From NCBI RefSeq assembly GCF_010550675.1, contig NZ_JAAGOA010000017.1:47963-111962 (forward strand): a DNA stretch of 64,000 nucleotides, in the 5' to 3' direction. Positions 17,082-27,453 of the stretch are shown piece after piece. The stretch is from Phytoactinopolyspora halotolerans. GTDB taxonomy: Bacteria > Actinomycetota > Actinomycetes > Jiangellales > Jiangellaceae. Numbering within the stretch: position 1 is the stretch's first letter; each line of letters opens with the position of its first letter. A program made the position numbers and the translations under genes. The notes beneath the pieces were generated by a model that saw only the letters and a list, made by a program, of their open reading frames with translations, had not been told where the DNA came from and did no database searches.

Positions 17082-20000
17082 TCAGGGTGTGAGGTCGCGG
17101 ATGGCGCGCAGGATGCGTTTCTCCGAGACCGGATGCGCGGTACGGAGTTCCTGGGCATACAGACTGATCGCGAGTTCCTCGATCATCCAGCGAACGGCAT
17201 CGTGCTCCGCGGTGGGCAGGCGATCCGCAGGGATCGCGTCGAGTAGCTCGTTGTACGCATCGTGAACCCGGGCGATGGTGTCCATGTGTTGGAGGTCGCG
17301 TTGCGGCGTCGCGGCCATTTTCGCCACGCGCCGCTCGATGCCCTTGAGGTAACGCACCAGATCCGGTAGGCGCCGCCGGCCGGTGGCGGTGACGAAGCCC
17401 GGATGAATCAGATCGTCGAGATGATGCCGGGCGTCGGCGATCGAATCGGGACTGGCTGTCCGCGGGACCTGGCTGAGCGCGGTGCGTACCCGGTGGGCCA
17501 CGGTCAAGGCGGCCTCGACCTCGGCGACCACCGAGAACACCTCCTCGATCAGCGAGCCGCGCACCTTGTCGCGCAGGACGGCGAACTCGCCCTCGTTCCA
17601 GGCAGGGCCACCGGCATCGGCGATCAGCGCATCCGTGGCGCACGCCGCGCAGTCGTCGATCAGGTCCGCGACGCTGCCGTCCGGGTTCTGCGTCAGCACC
17701 AGCTTGGTGGCGCTGGTCAGGTGCCGCTGAACGAAGGCGACAGGGGAGGGGATACTCAGCAGCAGGAGTCGTCGCACGCCCGTCCAGTGTGCGCGGCGTT
17801 GTTCCGCCTCAGTGTGCAGCACGCGGACCGCGGCCGTCGCCCCCTCGTCCACAAGAGCTGGATAGCCGGTGACCTGATGGCCGTCCCTGCGCTGCTGGAA
17901 CGTTCGCGGCAACGTACCGATGCTCCACTCGCGCAGGCCGGAACGTTCGATTCCGGTAGCCGCGGCCGCGACGGTCTTGCGCATGTCGGCCTGAAGCCCG
18001 GCCTTCAGCTGGCTGAGGTCCTTGCCTTCGGCGACGGCCCGGCCGGACTCGTCGACCACTCGGAAGGTGACCCGGAGGTGGTCCGGGACTCGGCTGACGT
18101 CGAAGTCTCGACCCTCGACCGGGACGCCGCGCAGCCGGGTGAGCTGGCGAGCCAACGTCTCGGTGAGCGGCTCGCCGGAGGAGGGCTGGATCCGTTCCAG
18201 GGCGGGCAGCACCTGGCGAGCCGTGTCCGGCGCTGGGACGAACGACCGGCGCAGTTGTTTGGGCAATGACTTGATCAGCGCGGTCACCAGTTCTTCTCGC
18301 ATGCCCGGGACGTGCCAGTCGAAGCCGTCACCTTCGACCTGGTTGAGCACTGGCAACGGTATGTCGACCGTCACCCCGTCGGCGCGCGCACCGGGCTCGA
18401 ACTGGTAGGTCAGCGGGAGATCGTGCTCGCCGTGCCGCCACGCATCGGGGTAATGCTCTTCGGTGACGTCACCGGCCGTGTCATTGATCAGCAGATCGGT
18501 GGAGAAGGTCAGCAGGTCGGGGTCGACCTGGCGGGCCTTCTTCCACCACGCGTCGAAGTGCCGGGCGGAGACGACGTCGGCCGGGATGCGCTCATCGTAG
18601 AACTCGAACAGGGTCTCGTCGTCGACGAGAATGTCCCGTCGCCGAGCCCGATGCTCCAGGTCCTCCACATTCTCCAGCAGCTCACGGTTCTGGTGGAAGA
18701 AGCGGTGCCGAGTCTCCCAGTCACCCTCGACCAGGGCGTGCCGGATGAACAGTTCCCGGCTCAGCTCGGGGTCGACCTTGGAGTAGAGCACCCGACGGGC
18801 GGCCACGATCGGCACCCCGTAGAGGGTGACCTTCTCCTGGGCCATGACCGCTCCGGCCTTCTTCGACCAGTGTGGTTCGCTGTAGCTGCGCTTGACCAGA
18901 TGCCCGGCCAGTTGCTCGGCCCACTCGGGATCGATGCGTGCGTTCATCCGCGCCCACAACCGGGACGTCTCGACGAGCTCGGCCGCCATGACGAACTGCG
19001 GCGGTTTCTTGAACAGCCCCGACCCTGGAAAGATGCCGAACTTGGTGCCCCGGGCGCCCAGGTACTCGTTGCCCTGGCCTTCCTTGACACCGATGTGCGA
19101 CAACAACCCGGCGAGCAGCGCGCGGTGGATGGCGTCGGCGCCGCCGGGGGCATCGTTGAGCTTCACGCCGAGCGGTTTGACCAGGCTCCGCAGCTGGCCG
19201 TCGAGGTCCTGCCACTCGCGGACGCGCAGATAGTTCAGGAAGTCGGTGCGGCACATCTTCCGGAACTGGTTCGACGATCGGGCCCGCTTCTCGTCGCCCA
19301 GGTATCGCCAGAGGTTCAGGAGCGCGGCGAAGTCCGATGTCGGGTCGCGGAACCGTGCGTGTTTCTCGTCGGCGGCCTGCTGGTGGTCGGCCGGCCGCTC
19401 CCGGACGTCCTGAATGGACAGCGCGGCGGCGAGCGTGATCACTTCACGGGCGCAGCCCTGCCGGTCCGCTTCCAGGATCATCCGGCCCAGCCGCGGGTCC
19501 ACCGGGAGCTGGGCGAGCCTCCGTCCGACGTCGGTGAGCCGCTTGCGCGGATCCTGTTCCGCCGGATCGATCGCACCCAGCTCATGCAGCAGGTCCAGGC
19601 CGGCGGAGACGCTGCGCCGGTCCGGCGGATCGATGAACGGAAACGCGGCGACGTCACCGAGCCCGAGCGCCGTCATCTGCAGAATCACCGAAGCAAGGTT
19701 GGTGCGCAGGATCTCCGGGTCGGTGAATGCGGGCCGGGACTCGAAGTCCTCCTCAGAGTAGAGCCGGATGCAGATGCCTTCAGCGACGCGGCCACACCGT
19801 CCCGCGCGCTGACGCGCCGAGGCCTGCGAGATCGGCTCGATCGGCAGCCGCTGCACCTTAGTGCGGTGGCTGTAGCGGGAGATCCGTGCGGTGCCCGCGT
19901 CGACCACGTATCGGATTCCGGGCACCGTCAGCGACGTTTCAGCGACGTTCGTGGCCAGCACGATCCGGCGCCCGCCGTGCGGCTGGAAGACACGGTGTTG

Positions 20001-21080
20001 CTCGGCGGCGGAGAGCCGGGCGTAGAGCGGCAGGACTTCCGTCTGGGCGCCGCGCCGTCGGGTCCCGGCAAGATGCCTGTTCAGCGCGTCGGCTGTGTCC
20101 CGGATCTCTCGTTCGCCGCTGAGGAAGACCAGCACATCGCCGGGTGGTTCCAGCGCCAGCTCGTCCACCGCGTCGACGATCGCCCGCACCTGATCACGGG
20201 GTTCGCCGGCTTCGTCGTCGTCCGTGGCCGCGTCGCCGTCCGTGACGGCGTCGCCGGTGTCGGGCACCAGTGGCCGATACCGGATCTCCACTGGGTAGGT
20301 TCGCCCGGAGACCTCCACGATCGGAGCGTCATCGCTGTGTTGGCTGTTCGGCTCGCAAGCTTCGCCGAAGTGGGCGGCGAACCGCTCCGGGTCGATGGTC
20401 GCCGAGGTGATGATGACCTTCAAATCCGGCCGACGCGGCCGCAACTGCTTGAGGTAACCGAGGATGAAGTCGATATTGAGGCTGCGCTCGTGCGCCTCGT
20501 CGATGATCAGGGTGTCATAACGGCGCAGCATCCGATCGTGTGAGATCTCGGACAGCAGGATGCCGTCGGTCATCAGCTTGACCAGCGTGTCGTCATCCGT
20601 CTTCCGCGTGAACCGGACCTGGTAGCCGACTGCCTGACCGAGCTCGGTGTCGGTCTCTTCAGCTATGCGTTCTGCGACGGTCCGCGCGGCCAATCGCCGC
20701 GGCTGGGTGTGCCCGATCACACCGCGGATGCCCCGGCCCAGCTCCAGGCAGATCTTCGGCAGCTGTGTGGTCTTGCCGGATCCTGTCTCGCCGGCGACGA
20801 TCACCACCTGGTGATCGCGGATCGCCGCGGCGATGTCGTCCTTGCGCTGGCTGACCGGCAGCTGATCGGGATAGATGAGCGGTGGCACCGACGATGCACG
20901 GGCAGCGATGCGCTTCTGAGCTGCCTCGATCTCCGTGGAGACCGCTCGGATGGCTTCGGCTTTGCGGTCGGCACCTCGGATCTTGCCGAGCCCGTCGAGC
21001 CGTCGCCGAAGCCGATGCTCGTCGCGGATGGAGAGTTCGGCCAACCGGGAGCGCAGATCGGCTACGGAGGGTCCAGACAT
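17082..21080 (-). CDS. hrpA: ATP-dependent RNA helicase HrpA (DEAH family)
   Basis: The 1332-aa protein has the full HrpA layout. It has Walker A GETGSGKT (97-104), DEAH (194-197), SAT (226-228), helicase motif VI QRAGRCGR, the helicase-associated HA2 and OB-fold domains, and a long DUF3418 C-terminal region. It is an RNA-dependent ATPase linked to mRNA processing and rescue of stalled ribosomes. Its neighbour rne is on the opposite strand. A TAAACT -10 box (plus-strand 21090-21095) ends 9 nt before the start codon, so the mRNA leader is very short. Confidence 0.93.
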   Translation of the reverse strand: MSGPSVADLRSRLAELSIRDEHRLRRRLDGLGKIRGADRKAEAIRAVSTEIEAAQKRIAARASSVPPLIYPDQLPVSQRKDDIAAAIRDHQVVIVAGETGSGKTTQLPKICLELGRGIRGVIGHTQPRRLAARTVAERIAEETDTELGQAVGYQVRFTRKTDDDTLVKLMTDGILLSEISHDRMLRRYDTLIIDEAHERSLNIDFILGYLKQLRPRRPDLKVIITSATIDPERFAAHFGEACEPNSQHSDDAPIVEVSGRTYPVEIRYRPLVPDTGDAVTDGDAATDDDEAGEPRDQVRAIVDAVDELALEPPGDVLVFLSGEREIRDTADALNRHLAGTRRRGAQTEVLPLYARLSAAEQHRVFQPHGGRRIVLATNVAETSLTVPGIRYVVDAGTARISRYSHRTKVQRLPIEPISQASARQRAGRCGRVAEGICIRLYSEEDFESRPAFTDPEILRTNLASVILQMTALGLGDVAAFPFIDPPDRRSVSAGLDLLHELGAIDPAEQDPRKRLTDVGRRLAQLPVDPRLGRMILEADRQGCAREVITLAAALSIQDVRERPADHQQAADEKHARFRDPTSDFAALLNLWRYLGDEKRARSSNQFRKMCRTDFLNYLRVREWQDLDGQLRSLVKPLGVKLNDAPGGADAIHRALLAGLLSHIGVKEGQGNEYLGARGTKFGIFPGSGLFKKPPQFVMAAELVETSRLWARMNARIDPEWAEQLAGHLVKRSYSEPHWSKKAGAVMAQEKVTLYGVPIVAARRVLYSKVDPELSRELFIRHALVEGDWETRHRFFHQNRELLENVEDLEHRARRRDILVDDETLFEFYDERIPADVVSARHFDAWWKKARQVDPDLLTFSTDLLINDTAGDVTEEHYPDAWRHGEHDLPLTYQFEPGARADGVTVDIPLPVLNQVEGDGFDWHVPGMREELVTALIKSLPKQLRRSFVPAPDTARQVLPALERIQPSSGEPLTETLARQLTRLRGVPVEGRDFDVSRVPDHLRVTFRVVDESGRAVAEGKDLSQLKAGLQADMRKTVAAAATGIERSGLREWSIGTLPRTFQQRRDGHQVTGYPALVDEGATAAVRVLHTEAEQRRAHWTGVRRLLLLSIPSPVAFVQRHLTSATKLVLTQNPDGSVADLIDDCAACATDALIADAGGPAWNEGEFAVLRDKVRGSLIEEVFSVVAEVEAALTVAHRVRTALSQVPRTASPDSIADARHHLDDLIHPGFVTATGRRRLPDLVRYLKGIERRVAKMAATPQRDLQHMDTIARVHDAYNELLDAIPADRLPTAEHDAVRWMIEELAISLYAQELRTAHPVSEKRILRAIRDLTP

Positions 21081-21402
21081 ACCGGTACGAGTTTACGGTG
21101 CGCCGCGCCCGTGGGTCATCCGAGTTTCTGCCATGCCCGCCGCGATGTCGGGTGTGACCAGTTCGTTTGCCGCACCGTCCGGCCCGCTCGGCGCTGATAG
21201 CCTACCGGCCGGCGCACGCTGACGGGATCGACCCGTGATGCGTCGCCGCGTGCCGGGTAGGTGGGCGCTAGAGTTTTCTCGCCTGGCGGGAAACTGTGCG
21301 GCGTGCCGTGTGCGTTGCCGTCCAGGAACTCCTTTTCATATGAGCGCGGTCGATCGCGCCGGCGACGGGTGTCCGGGCGATCTTGGATGAGGTGGTGAGC
21401 GA
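21081..21402. other. 322-bp divergent intergenic region (hrpA / HAD phosphatase)
   Basis: No gene is seen here. The hrpA-proximal end carries that gene's -10 box. On the plus strand, TAGAGT near 21272 could be a -10 box for the sugar operon, leaving a leader of about 120 nt. An imperfect GC-rich inverted repeat follows around 21274-21295. Confidence 0.35.
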
Positions 21403-22152
21403 GTGCTCGGATTGCCCGAGGACATCAGGGCGTGCCTGTTCGACCTGGACGGTGTGCTGACCCCCACGGCGAAGGTACACAAGGCGGCCTGGGAAGAGAC
21501 GTTCAACGCGTTCTTGCGGGAGCGCGCGGAGCGGACCGGTGAGCCGTTCGTGCCCTTCGATACCGGCCGGGAATACAACGTGTACGTGGATGGCAAGGCC
21601 CGTGCCGACGGCGTCCGGTCTTTCCTCTCCTCGCGTGGCATCACGCTGCCGGAGGGGGAACCCGACGACCCGGGGAGCGCGGACACCGTGAACGGTGTCG
21701 GAAACCGGAAGAACGAGGCATTGATGGCCGTGCTGCGGGAGCGAGGCGTCGAGCCGTACGAGGGCTCGGTGGCATACCTGCGCGCCGTCCGGCAAGCGGG
21801 CGTGCGCCGGGCGGTGGTGTCGGCCAGTGCGAACTGTGCAGAGGTCGTCCGGGCCGCCGGCCTCGAGGAGCTGCTCGAGGCCCGGGTGGACGGAGTCGTC
21901 GCGCGGCAGGAAGGGTTGCGCGGAAAACCGCATCCGGACACCTTCCTGGCCGCCGCCGATAAGCTGGGTGTACAGCCCGGCGAAGCGGCCGTCTTCGAAG
22001 ACGCCCTGGCGGGTGTGGAAGCCGGGCGCGCGGGTGGCTTCGGCCTCGTGGTAGGAGTGGACCGCGTGGGCCAGTCCGAGGCGCTACGCGAGCATGGCGC
22101 GCACATCGTGGTCCGCGACTTGGCCGAGCTGGTGGATGGAGCGTCCGCATGA
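21403..22152 (+). CDS. HAD-superfamily beta-phosphoglucomutase-like protein
   Basis: The 249-aa protein is a HAD IA hydrolase/mutase. Motif I is FDLDGVLTP (Asp14 nucleophile, Asp16 acid/base), motif II is SASAN, motif III is the Lys in RGKPHPDTF, and motif IV is [11 protein letters not shown]. Beta-phosphoglucomutases interconvert beta-glucose 1-phosphate and glucose 6-phosphate. The downstream glycoside phosphorylase overlaps by 4 nt (ATGA) and would supply the sugar 1-phosphate, so the two probably form one disaccharide catabolic pathway. The start is GTG 21403 with a GA-rich segment upstream. Confidence 0.85.
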   Translation: MLGLPEDIRACLFDLDGVLTPTAKVHKAAWEETFNAFLRERAERTGEPFVPFDTGREYNVYVDGKARADGVRSFLSSRGITLPEGEPDDPGSADTVNGVGNRKNEALMAVLRERGVEPYEGSVAYLRAVRQAGVRRAVVSASANCAEVVRAAGLEELLEARVDGVVARQEGLRGKPHPDTFLAAADKLGVQPGEAAVFEDALAGVEAGRAGGFGLVVGVDRVGQSEALREHGAHIVVRDLAELVDGASA

Positions 22153-24533
22153 TCCGTGAGAAGGGGTACCCGACCGAGCCGTGGCGCATCCGGGAGGCTC
22201 AACTCGACCTGGAGGTGCTCGCTCAGTCGGAGTCGGTCCTGGGACTCTCCAACGGCCACATCGGCCTGCGCGCCAACCTCGACGAAGGGGAGCCGCACGG
22301 CCTTCCGGGTACGTATCTGAACTCGTTCTACGAGCTGCGCCCGTTGCCGCACGCGGAGGCCGGCTACGGCTACCCGGAAGAGGGACAGACCCTGGTCAAC
22401 GTCACGAACGGCAAGCTCATCCGGCTGCTGGTCGATGACGAACCGTTCGACGTGCGATACGGCGAGCTGCGCTCACACGAGCGGGTGCTGGACATGCGCC
22501 AGGGAACGCTGGAACGGACGGTCGAGTGGGTCTCTCCGGCCGGCCGCGCGGTCAGGGTGCACTCCACCCGGCTGGTCTCGTTCACGCAGCGATCGGTCGC
22601 GGCGATCTGCTACGAGGTCGAGCCGCTCGACGGCCCTGCGCGGCTGACGATCCAGTCCGGATTGGTGGCCAACGAGGAGGTACCGATCCGCAAGGGTGAT
22701 CCGCGGGTCGCGGCCGTGCTGCGAGAGCCGCTGCAGTCCGAGCAGCACTTGGCGAACGGAGCCGGCGGGCTGCTGGTGCATCGGACGAAGGCGAGCGGTC
22801 TGCGGATGGCGGCGGCCATGACCCACCAGGTCGAGGGCCCGGAAGAGACCATGGTCAACACGGAGGCCTTCCCCGATTGGGCGCGGACCACCATCGCCTG
22901 CGTGCTGGAAGCCGGTCAGCGGCTGCGTGTGGTGAAACTGCTGGCCTACGGGTTCTCCAGCCAGCGTTCGCTGCCCGCTCTCCGGGACCAGGTCGGCGCC
23001 GCCATCGCGGCAGCGCGCTTCACCGGATGGGAAGGGCTCTGCCGGGATCAGCGGCAGTTCCTCGACGATTACTGGGACGCCGCCGATGTGCGCGTCGACG
23101 GTGATCCGGAGGTTCAGCAGGCTGTCCGGTTCGGGATGTTTCACGTCCTGCAGGCGGGCGCCCGGAACGAGATGCGGCCGATTCCTGCCAAGGGCCTCAC
23201 CGGTCCGGGGTACGACGGGCACGTGTTCTGGGACACCGAGATGTTCGCGTTGCCGGTGCTCACCTACACCAAGCCGCAGGCGGCTGCGCAGGTGCTGCGC
23301 TGGCGGCACGCCACGCTGGATCTCGCCCGGGAACGGGCCCACACGTTGGGCCTCAACGGTGCGGCGTTCCCGTGGCGAACGATCCGCGGTCAGGAGACGT
23401 CCGGCTATTGGCCGGCCGGGACTGCGGCGTTCCATATCGGAGCCGACATCGCCGACGCCACGCTCCGCTACATCCAGGCGACGGGCGATGAAGCGTTCGA
23501 GCGCGAGGTGGGCGTCGAACTCCTGGTGGAGACCGCCCGGCTGTTCCGTTCGCTGGGCCATTTCGATCGGCACGGCGACTTCCACATCGACGGGGTCACG
23601 GGCCCGGACGAGTACTCCGCCATCGCGAACGACAACATCTACACGAACCTGATGGCGCAGCGGAACATGCTCGGTGCGGCCGATGCGGTCGCCCGTCACC
23701 CGGATGTCGCCGAAGCGCTCGGTGTCGACGAGGACGAGGCAGCGTCCTGGCAGGAAGCAGCGCGCGCCATGGTGGTGCCGTTCGACGAGGAACTCGGCGT
23801 TCACCAGCAATCCGAAGGCTTCACCCGGTTCCAGGAGTGGAACTTCGCAGAGACGATGCCAGAGGATTATCCGCTGCTGCTCACCCACCCGTATTTCGAT
23901 CTCTATCGGCGCCAGGTCTGTAAGCAAGGGGACCTCATCCTGGCCATGCACTGGCGCGGCGATGCGTTCACTCCTGAGGAGAAGGCGGCGAACTTCCGAT
24001 ACTACGAGGCGCGTACGGTGCGCGACTCGTCGCTGTCTTCGTGTACGCAGGCGGTGATCGCAGCCGAAACCGGACACCTCGAGCTCGCGCACGATTACCT
24101 GGGTGACGCCGCATTGACCGACCTGCATGACACGCACGCCAACACCCGGGACGGTGTCCATCTCGCCGCCCTGGCCGGGTCGTGGCTGGCGCTGGTCGCC
24201 GGATTCGGCGGTATGCGCGATCACAACGGCGTCCTGGCGTTCGCGCCGCGGCTGCCCAGCAAGATCGACCGGCTGGACTTCTCGCTGATCTGGCAGGGGC
24301 TGCGTCTACGGGTCAGCGTCCGGCCGGACGAGGTCACCTACTTCTTGCGCGAGGGCGAACACGAGGACGGCTCCCGGATCGAGTTCCTGCACCACGGTGA
24401 GGAGCATGCGGTGGAGGTCGGGAAGCCGGTGAGCCTGCCGATCCCGGAGGCACCGCCGGCCGGCCCCGAGCCGGAGCAGCCGCCGAGCCGCGAGCCGGTG
24501 CGTCGGGGCGCTCCTCGAGCGGGCGAGTCCTGA
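22149..24533 (+). CDS. Glycoside hydrolase family 65 disaccharide phosphorylase
   Basis: The 794-aa protein has the GH65 order: an N-terminal beta-sandwich (1-~270), an (alpha/alpha)6 barrel and a C-terminal sheet. The general acid Glu488 lies in [10 protein letters not shown], the same place as in maltose phosphorylase. Phosphate-binding residues are expected in the barrel loops ([12 protein letters not shown]). Likely substrates are maltose, trehalose or kojibiose plus inorganic phosphate, giving beta-glucose 1-phosphate for the upstream mutase; the specificity cannot be read from sequence. It is translationally coupled to that gene (ATGA overlap). The C-terminus ends in a Pro-rich tail. 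Confidence 0.9.
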   Translation: MIREKGYPTEPWRIREAQLDLEVLAQSESVLGLSNGHIGLRANLDEGEPHGLPGTYLNSFYELRPLPHAEAGYGYPEEGQTLVNVTNGKLIRLLVDDEPFDVRYGELRSHERVLDMRQGTLERTVEWVSPAGRAVRVHSTRLVSFTQRSVAAICYEVEPLDGPARLTIQSGLVANEEVPIRKGDPRVAAVLREPLQSEQHLANGAGGLLVHRTKASGLRMAAAMTHQVEGPEETMVNTEAFPDWARTTIACVLEAGQRLRVVKLLAYGFSSQRSLPALRDQVGAAIAAARFTGWEGLCRDQRQFLDDYWDAADVRVDGDPEVQQAVRFGMFHVLQAGARNEMRPIPAKGLTGPGYDGHVFWDTEMFALPVLTYTKPQAAAQVLRWRHATLDLARERAHTLGLNGAAFPWRTIRGQETSGYWPAGTAAFHIGADIADATLRYIQATGDEAFEREVGVELLVETARLFRSLGHFDRHGDFHIDGVTGPDEYSAIANDNIYTNLMAQRNMLGAADAVARHPDVAEALGVDEDEAASWQEAARAMVVPFDEELGVHQQSEGFTRFQEWNFAETMPEDYPLLLTHPYFDLYRRQVCKQGDLILAMHWRGDAFTPEEKAANFRYYEARTVRDSSLSSCTQAVIAAETGHLELAHDYLGDAALTDLHDTHANTRDGVHLAALAGSWLALVAGFGGMRDHNGVLAFAPRLPSKIDRLDFSLIWQGLRLRVSVRPDEVTYFLREGEHEDGSRIEFLHHGEEHAVEVGKPVSLPIPEAPPAGPEPEQPPSREPVRRGAPRAGES

Positions 24534-24559
24534 GGGGGCCGTCGACGCTGTCGGAGTCT

Positions 24560-24615
24560 GTTCCGGAACTCGTGACGGAGGGGGATCGTCACGTCCCTGT
24601 CAGGAGTTCCGGAAC
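24560..24615. terminator. Bidirectional hairpin between convergent genes
   Basis: Perfect 12-bp arms (24560-24571 and 24604-24615) enclose a second 7-bp stem (24571-24577 and 24587-24593) with a purine loop. Each outer arm itself contains the palindrome GTTCCGGAAC. It lies between the stops of the GH65 gene and the convergent methyltransferase, fitting a bidirectional terminator. Confidence 0.6.
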
Positions 24616-24621
24616 GGGTTC

Positions 24622-25500
24622 TCAGGCGGGGCGGCGACCGATGTGGACGCTCCGGGCGCTGAGCGAGTGCACGTCGTCCCGGCGGCCGAGCCACGCGTCG
24701 TCGCCCGGGTCGAGCAGTCGTGCCCAGGCAGCCCCGTCGTCCGGATCGAGGTCACCGCTCTCCGTGATGCGCTCGACCCGGTGGGCGAGGCCGTCCAGCA
24801 CTCGGTTCAGGTCCGCGCCTTGGAGCGGTGCCGGTCGCTCGAGCAGGGTGGTTCGCGTGGTGACATCCCCCAGACCGGCCCGCCGGAGCGCCGTCGTCCA
24901 CCCGTACGGCATGCGCACGCTGCCGGGCAATGACTCCCGCATCCGGCCGAACCAATGGCCTTCCGCGGCGACCAGGCGGTCCTCCAGCCCCGGCGTGCCG
25001 ACGCCTAAGTCCCACGGGAGATGACGGACGCGCAGGCCGCCTTCGGCGAGTGCGAGGCGCCCGCCAGGAGCAAGAAAGCCGGCGAGGGCATCGATGGCGG
25101 CCTGCTGGTCCGCGGCGTGGTGAATGGATGCCGACGCCCACATGAGGTCCGCGTTCTGGGCGAGGGCGGGCAGCGAGCCCAGGTCTGTGTCGAGGTCGGC
25201 CTTGATCAGCCAGATCCGTGCGCCGTCGATCTGTGCGTCGGCGACGCGTCGCTGGGCGCCCTGCAACACGTCGTCGTCTCCGTCCAGGCCGACCACGCTG
25301 GCATCCCGGGGAAGTACGGCACTCAACGCCAGGGCCATTCCCGCACCGCCGCATCCGACATCGACGGCGAGGCGATCGTCCGGCTTGACGAGCGTCTGCG
25401 CCATCTCGGCGTACCAGGCCGCGTCGTCGTCGACCGCTGCACTGAGCCGCTCCGCGTGCTCGGCCCAATCGATCACCACCGGTGGCTCGTCCGTCGTCAT
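24622..25500 (-). CDS. Class I SAM-dependent methyltransferase
   Basis: The 292-aa protein has a Rossmann methyltransferase core. Motif I is VDVGCGGAGMALAL, an acidic residue ends strand 2 (VVGLDGDDD), and motif IV lies near ADLMWASASIHH. It closes with the APGGRLALAEGG loop of small-molecule methyltransferases. The start at 25500 has GGGAG 8 nt upstream; the frame extends to 25581 without a ribosome site. Its stop codon lies just beyond the shared hairpin. The substrate is unknown. Confidence 0.8.
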   Translation of the reverse strand: MTTDEPPVVIDWAEHAERLSAAVDDDAAWYAEMAQTLVKPDDRLAVDVGCGGAGMALALSAVLPRDASVVGLDGDDDVLQGAQRRVADAQIDGARIWLIKADLDTDLGSLPALAQNADLMWASASIHHAADQQAAIDALAGFLAPGGRLALAEGGLRVRHLPWDLGVGTPGLEDRLVAAEGHWFGRMRESLPGSVRMPYGWTTALRRAGLGDVTTRTTLLERPAPLQGADLNRVLDGLAHRVERITESGDLDPDDGAAWARLLDPGDDAWLGRRDDVHSLSARSVHIGRRPA

Positions 25501-25544
25501 CGCTCGGCTCCCTTGGTCGAATGCCGTCCTCGGATCAGACCAGG

Positions 25545-26012
25545 TTAGTGAGACAGATGCAGCTCGTAGAAGGCGGACCACCCGCTGTCCGGATAATCGA
25601 GAAACGGGCCACGGGCGGTGAACCCCCTGCTCTGGTAGAGCCGCCCCGCGTCGGCGAAGCCCGGCCCGACGCCGGTCTCGAGCATGAGCCAGGACAGCCT
25701 CTGGTCGCGTGCCCGCGTGACGATCGCGTCGAGGAGCGCGGAACCGACCCCGTTCCCGCGTGCCTCGGGCCGCGTGAACATCCGTTTGACCTCGCCGAGA
25801 GTGTCCGTGTGGATCTTGAGCGCACCGCAGCCCACCGCGTTGCCGTGCAGGTCCCGGGCGATGAACACGGTGGTGTCCGGCTCGGCCATCTGCTCGGCCG
25901 TCATCCTGAACTGGAACTCGATCGGTGACAGCGGGAGGAGGTGCTCATTGAGGCCGGCGATGAGGTCTTGTACGTCCTCGTGCAGGGGTTCCGAGGTCAC
26001 CGTGACGGACAT
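25545..26012 (-). CDS. GNAT family N-acetyltransferase
   Basis: The 155-aa protein has the acetyl-CoA pyrophosphate loop RPEARGNGVGSALL, preceded by the strand VKRMFT, and a C-terminal strand with a YxSRGF motif, as in GNAT enzymes. The acceptor is unknown. The stop lies about 45 nt upstream of the methyltransferase start on the same strand, so the two could be co-transcribed. Confidence 0.85.
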   Translation of the reverse strand: MSVTVTSEPLHEDVQDLIAGLNEHLLPLSPIEFQFRMTAEQMAEPDTTVFIARDLHGNAVGCGALKIHTDTLGEVKRMFTRPEARGNGVGSALLDAIVTRARDQRLSWLMLETGVGPGFADAGRLYQSRGFTARGPFLDYPDSGWSAFYELHLSH

Positions 26013-26128
26013 GGCTGGATCTTCTCATCCGTCCGTTACGCCGGAGTTTCGGGCGGTCCCGCCTGCTCAGACTGCGTTGTGACCTGGGCGTGTCAGACTG
26101 TGCTTGTACACCGCGGTGAGGAGGCGAG

Positions 26129-26830
26129 ATGGCGATAGAGGCGGACGACCGCCCGTCGGACTCACCGTACATCGCGCGCGTGTGGCGCGGATACGCATCC
26201 GGGGTCGAGCGCATGACCTCGATCGCCGTGTCGACGTGGGAGATCGTGTTCTGGGAACACCGTGGTCGCATCCACGTCGCCGTCCGCGGACCGGAGACGG
26301 CGGCGAGCACCGCTGAGGTGCCTGACGACTCGCATTCGTTCGGGATCAGCTTCTCGCATGGGACGTCGATGCCGCACCTGCCGGCCCGCCGCCTGGTCGA
26401 CACGCACGTGGAGAGCCCGCATGTCACCGAGCGGACGTTCACGCTCCGCGGCGACGAGTGGGAGCTTCCCAGCTTCGAGAACGCCGAGGTCTTTGTGGCG
26501 CGGCTGGCGCGTGACGGCGTGCTCGTGCGCGACCCGCTGGTCGGCGACGTCGTCGCGGGGGAACCACCAAGGCTCGGTGCACGTTCGCTGCAGCGCCGCG
26601 TGGCCGCGTCGACCGGGCTCACCCAGAGCGCGATACGTCAGATCGACCGGGCCCGGCACGCGGCGATACTGCTCGGCGAGGGTGTATCGCCGCTCGACGT
26701 GGTGCAGCGGCTCGGATACTACGACCAGCCGCATCTGTCCCGGTCCCTGACCCGGTTCATCGGGCGCACGGCGAAGCAGCTGCGACGGCAGGATCCGGCC
26801 GAGCCGCTGTCGCTGCTGTACAAGACTTAG
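26129..26830 (+). CDS. AraC-family transcriptional regulator
   Basis: The 233-aa protein has a C-terminal AraC-type double helix-turn-helix (about residues 155-225). The second helix pair includes DVVQRLGYYDQPHLSRSLTRFIG, the family signature. The N-terminal half (about 1-140) would be the ligand-sensing domain. GAGGAGG lies 5-8 nt before the ATG. The next gene follows on the same strand and may be its target or share its transcript. Confidence 0.85.
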   Translation: MAIEADDRPSDSPYIARVWRGYASGVERMTSIAVSTWEIVFWEHRGRIHVAVRGPETAASTAEVPDDSHSFGISFSHGTSMPHLPARRLVDTHVESPHVTERTFTLRGDEWELPSFENAEVFVARLARDGVLVRDPLVGDVVAGEPPRLGARSLQRRVAASTGLTQSAIRQIDRARHAAILLGEGVSPLDVVQRLGYYDQPHLSRSLTRFIGRTAKQLRRQDPAEPLSLLYKT

Positions 26831-26912
26831 CCGCGATCGACTCCGTACCGTGTTGTCGGCGCAGCGAGGGGCTGCGCTGACACGACACCGGATCTTTGAG
26901 GAGCACATCGGC

Positions 26913-27449
26913 ATGGGCAGGATCATCTCGAACTTCTTCATCTCGCTGGACGGCGTTGTCGAAGCTCCGGACACGTGGCATTTCCCGTACTTCAACGATG
27001 AGATGGGTGCCGTGGTGAGCGCGGGGATGGAGACCAACAAGGCGTTCCTGATGGGGCGCCGGCTCTACGACGAGTGGGCCGCCTACTGGCCGAGCAGCAC
27101 CGATGAACCGTTCGCGACGTACTTCAATGACGTGCCGAAGTACGTCATCTCCGACTCGCTCGAATCGCCGGCCTGGAACAACACGACGGTGTTGCCCGGT
27201 GACGTCGACGCGGTCAAGCGTTTCAAGGAGAGCATCGACGGCGACATCTGCGTGTCCGGCAGCGCGATCACGGTCCGCTGGCTCTTGGCTAACGGGTTGC
27301 TCGACGAGTTGCGCCTGCTTGTGCATCCGATCGCGGTAGGACACGGGCAGCGGCTCTTCGAGGACACACCGACGCACAAGCTCGAGCTGGTGAGCAACGA
27401 GACGTTGTCGACAGGTGTCCTCAACCTTGCCTACGTACCGGTCTCCTAG
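26913..27449 (+). CDS. Dihydrofolate reductase-family (RibD C-terminal domain) protein
   Basis: The 178-aa protein belongs to the RibD C-terminal/dihydrofolate reductase-like superfamily. The N-terminal strand GRIISNFFISLDGVVE, the NADPH-binding GRRLYDEW and the later DICVSGSAITVRWLL are characteristic. The start at 26913 is preferred because GAGGAG lies about 9 nt upstream; the frame extends to 26850. The physiological substrate is unknown; many actinobacterial members are orphan reductases. Its stop codon ends only 4 nt from the 3' end of the convergent tRNA-Leu. Confidence 0.85.
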   Translation: MGRIISNFFISLDGVVEAPDTWHFPYFNDEMGAVVSAGMETNKAFLMGRRLYDEWAAYWPSSTDEPFATYFNDVPKYVISDSLESPAWNNTTVLPGDVDAVKRFKESIDGDICVSGSAITVRWLLANGLLDELRLLVHPIAVGHGQRLFEDTPTHKLELVSNETLSTGVLNLAYVPVS

Positions 27450-27453
27450 CGGG

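Noticed and set aside
18312..20543. 743-aa plus-strand open frame opposite hrpA
   Set aside because: HrpA has all helicase motifs; the plus-strand product has no domain or ribosome site.
22473..24224. 583-aa minus-strand open frame opposite the GH65 gene
   Set aside because: It is an antisense shadow of a phosphorylase with all catalytic motifs present.
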